Source of the DNA: Anaerobiospirillum sp. NML120449
GTDB lineage: Bacteria > Pseudomonadota > Gammaproteobacteria > Enterobacterales > Succinivibrionaceae
Length of the DNA stretch: 46,349 nt
NCBI RefSeq assembly: GCF_023051105.1
Contig: NZ_JALKIL010000038.1
Coordinates: 1-46,349 of the forward strand
Direction of reading: 5' to 3'
The position numbers and the translations under genes were made by a program. Positions 44,506-46,349 of the stretch are shown here, one piece after another. The first letter of the stretch is position 1. Every line of letters begins with the position of its first letter. The notes beneath the pieces were generated by a model, which saw nothing but the letters and a program-made list of their open reading frames with translations, was not told where the DNA came from and made no database searches.

Positions 44506-46068
44506 CTATGACAGGGCGCCCCCTGCAGCAGCACTGCTGCCAGAGCGTGTCTTGACCAGAGTTGAGCCCTCAGGAGCATGGTAGGCCCTGCCGGTAATCA
44601 TGCTCTGGATCCTAGATACTGCTATGCCCACAGTTAAGGTGGTGACAATGGCTATTATTGAGTAAGTCCAGAATGAGATGGAAGGTATGTTGAACTGGCA
44701 GTAGAGTATCAGTGCTGTGGCTGCAACAAAAGCAGCAAAGGCGCCGGTTGCGGTGGTTTTGCGGGTCAGAGCACCCAGAATAAATACGCCTGCCAGAGCT
44801 CCAAGAGCCTGTCCCAGAAAAGCCTTGAAGAGCTCGTAGGCTGACTTGATATCAATGCGAGCCAGGTACATCGCTGTGATTACAGCAGCAACACCTACAG
44901 CAAGGGAAATATAGCGGGCTATTCTGGTCTGTCTGTGAGCCGACATATCAGGGGAGATACGTGACTGCACGTCCATTACCCATGAGGTGGCAATGGAGTT
45001 GATACCAGTTGAAATCGAGGACTGGGCAGCGGCATACAGAGCTGCCAGGATAATGCCGGTAATTCCGACAGGAAGCTCTTTGGTGATGAAATAAACTACT
45101 ACCTGATCCTGAGAGTTGCGAAATGCCTCAGTTATGGCTTCAGGGCGCTGCTGATAGTACAAATACAGTGCAGTACCAATCATAAAGAACAGTGAAGCAC
45201 AGGTAATGGACAGCAGGCCATTGCCTATGGTCATACGGGTTAGGTCACGAACGCTGGTAGTGGTGGTAAAGCGCTGAACAATATCCTGAGAAGATATGTA
45301 AGTGCAGAAGGTAGTCAGACCGCCGCCAATCAGAGTAACCACAATAGAAGTGCCCAGCAGGTTGTTCCAGTCGATCAGCTGATCACGCGCGGTCAGAAAG
45401 CGCCCCTGGGAAAACAGAGCATCAGCAATGTCAGCTGCGCCATTATCAAGCTTGAGCACGATATAGATCAGAGTCAGTGCAATGCCGCCAAGCAGGATGA
45501 CTCCCTGCATAAAATCGGTCCACAGCACAGCCTTAAGACCGCCAGTACAGGAATAGACTATAGAGACCACGCCCATTGCCAGGATCAGCAGATCAACGCT
45601 GATACCGGCCATATTGCCGATGGCTACGCATGGCAGATACATAACAATAGCCATTCTGCCCAGCTGGAAGATCATAAACATCACTGCTCCGAGCACTCGC
45701 AGAGCCGGTGACTGGAAGCGAATCTCAAGATAATGATAGGCAGTGTCTATATTAAGACGGGCATATACAGGCAAAAACAGACGTATAGTAAGAGGGACGG
45801 CAATCAGGGTGCCCAGCTGGGCAAACCACAGCATCCAGGTGCCGTCGTAAGACTTGCCTGCCAGAGAAAGAAAGGACAGAGGGGAGATGATGGTAGCAAA
45901 GATTGACACTGAGGTTACGAACCATGGAACTGATCCATCAGCCTTGAAGAACTCCTTACCTGACATTCTGCTTTTGGAAAAGTAGATGCCGATACCGAGC
46001 ACTGCTGTCATATAGACGATAAGAACGCTGATATCAATCCATGTAAAACCCTGCAGCTCCTGTGACAT
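44506..46068 (-). CDS. Sodium:solute symporter (SSS family)
   Basis: A 520-residue inner-membrane transporter with about 13 hydrophobic helices in the LeuT-fold arrangement. It imports an organic solute with Na+. Seen: the first helix IDISVLIVYMTAVLGIGIYFSKSRMSGKEFF, the GSVPWFVTSVSIFATIISPLSFL segment, YSCTGGLKAVLWTDFMQGVILLGG (the family signature region, T-G-G-x-x-A-V-x-W-T-D) and helix 8 LAALYAAAQSSISTGINSIAT with the Ser pair that binds Na+ in vSGLT. The TGGLKAVLWTDFMQ block is typical of the proline/pantothenate/sialic acid/sugar branch, but the substrate cannot be read. The start at 46068 (MSQELQGF) is set by AGGAG 10 bases upstream; a TTG 7 codons earlier has no site. It lies downstream of an rRNA operon on the same strand. 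Confidence 0.94.
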   Translation of the reverse strand: MSQELQGFTWIDISVLIVYMTAVLGIGIYFSKSRMSGKEFFKADGSVPWFVTSVSIFATIISPLSFLSLAGKSYDGTWMLWFAQLGTLIAVPLTIRLFLPVYARLNIDTAYHYLEIRFQSPALRVLGAVMFMIFQLGRMAIVMYLPCVAIGNMAGISVDLLILAMGVVSIVYSCTGGLKAVLWTDFMQGVILLGGIALTLIYIVLKLDNGAADIADALFSQGRFLTARDQLIDWNNLLGTSIVVTLIGGGLTTFCTYISSQDIVQRFTTTTSVRDLTRMTIGNGLLSITCASLFFMIGTALYLYYQQRPEAITEAFRNSQDQVVVYFITKELPVGITGIILAALYAAAQSSISTGINSIATSWVMDVQSRISPDMSAHRQTRIARYISLAVGVAAVITAMYLARIDIKSAYELFKAFLGQALGALAGVFILGALTRKTTATGAFAAFVAATALILYCQFNIPSISFWTYSIIAIVTTLTVGIAVSRIQSMITGRAYHAPEGSTLVKTRSGSSAAAGGALS

Positions 46069-46170
46069 GTTCACTAAACTCCTGAACAACTAAAACAGAG
46101 CAGGCATTATACGTAATTTATATATCTGTTTTGCACCTATGATAAAAAGACTCGTCTACGGTACAGATGC

Positions 46171-46208
46171 GAAAAGGCCCGCTGAGTTTTTACTCAGCGG
46201 GCCTTTTC
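46171..46208 (-). terminator. Terminator of the rRNA operon
   Basis: GAAAAGGCCCGCTGAGT and ACTCAGCGGGCCTTTTC, a perfect 17-bp stem with a T4 loop (A4 on the minus strand), 13 bases past the 5S end. Confidence 0.93.
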
Positions 46209-46221
46209 AGGAAAAATTAAG

Positions 46222-46336
46222 TCTGGCGATGACCTACTCTCACACAATCGTACGTTGCACTACCATCGGCGTTACTGCATTTCACTTCTGTGTTCGGAAT
46301 GGGGACAGGTGGGACTACAGCACTATGGTCGCCAGA
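46222..46336 (-). rRNA. rrf: 5S ribosomal RNA
   Basis: On the minus strand it runs TCTGGCGACCATAGTGC... to ...GGTCATCGCCAGA. The terminal helix TCTGGCGA/TCGCCAGA closes, and internal landmarks CCCACCTGTCCCCATTCCG, GAACACAGAAGTGAAA and GCCGATGGTAGTG are the gammaproteobacterial 5S pattern. Length 115 bases, complete. It is the last gene of an rRNA operon whose 23S part lies beyond the window. Confidence 0.97.
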
Positions 46337-46349
46337 CAAATCTGTATTT

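Overview
The window looks like chromosomal DNA of a flagellated, host-associated gammaproteobacterium. The best guess is Aeromonadales/Succinivibrionaceae (an Anaerobiospirillum- or Succinivibrio-like anaerobe). This rests on Vibrio/Aeromonas-type flagellins with sigma-54 promoters and on E. coli-like RsmE, PpnN, LysC, SlyX, YfcD-type Nudix and type II QueF proteins. The genus is inference; no marker in the window settles it. The right end runs into a 5S rRNA gene and the left end into a truncated copy of a tandemly repeated flagellin gene, so the window is probably a whole contig broken at repeats.

Layout. 1-4934: a tandem flagellin array, with one 3' remnant and three complete 328-residue genes. 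Each complete gene has its own upstream element, sigma-54 promoter, 5'UTR hairpin and terminator, in a ~1.49 kb unit. 5275-12092: transketolase, a DUF945/YdgA-like envelope protein with a long Ala-rich insert, and a TalC-type transaldolase, all on the minus strand. 15059-15979: a beta-hydroxyacid dehydrogenase. 21325-25592: metK, a truncated IS256-family transposase relative lacking its catalytic residues, and a DUF5718-like gene. 27347-29584: two endonuclease I paralogues with signal peptides, the first with a destroyed active site and the second intact. 30413-38169: rsmE, queF, ppnN and lysC on the plus strand, three of them behind unusual leaders. 38672-41226: a YfcD-like Nudix hydrolase, slyX and a small Pmp3/YqaE-like membrane protein. 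41641-44178: an AT-richer membrane-protein cluster (DUF805, TM2, DUF805) with a duplicated gene tail and three related terminators. 44506-46336: a sodium:solute symporter and the 5S rRNA gene.

The supported genes cover only about 21.7 kb of 46.3 kb (roughly 47%), very low for a bacterium. The gaps are not obviously decayed genes. They are G+C-rich, full of hairpins, and carry at least nine separate minisatellite-like tandem arrays (periods 24, 28, 28, 35/36, 36+36+21, 51, 60, 68 and 76/77 bp). No tRNA and no CRISPR array was found.

Functional threads: motility (flagellins), the non-oxidative pentose phosphate branch (tkt and talC), methyl-donor synthesis (metK), aspartate-family amino acids (lysC), RNA modification (queF for queuosine, rsmE for 16S rRNA), nucleotide salvage (ppnN) and secreted nuclease. 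Most genes stand alone with their own signals rather than in operons. The items most worth follow-up are the active/dead endonuclease I pair, the catalytically dead IS256-derived gene, the sparse minisatellite-rich architecture, the DUF805-TM2-DUF805 island and the structured leaders of lysC, queF and ppnN.
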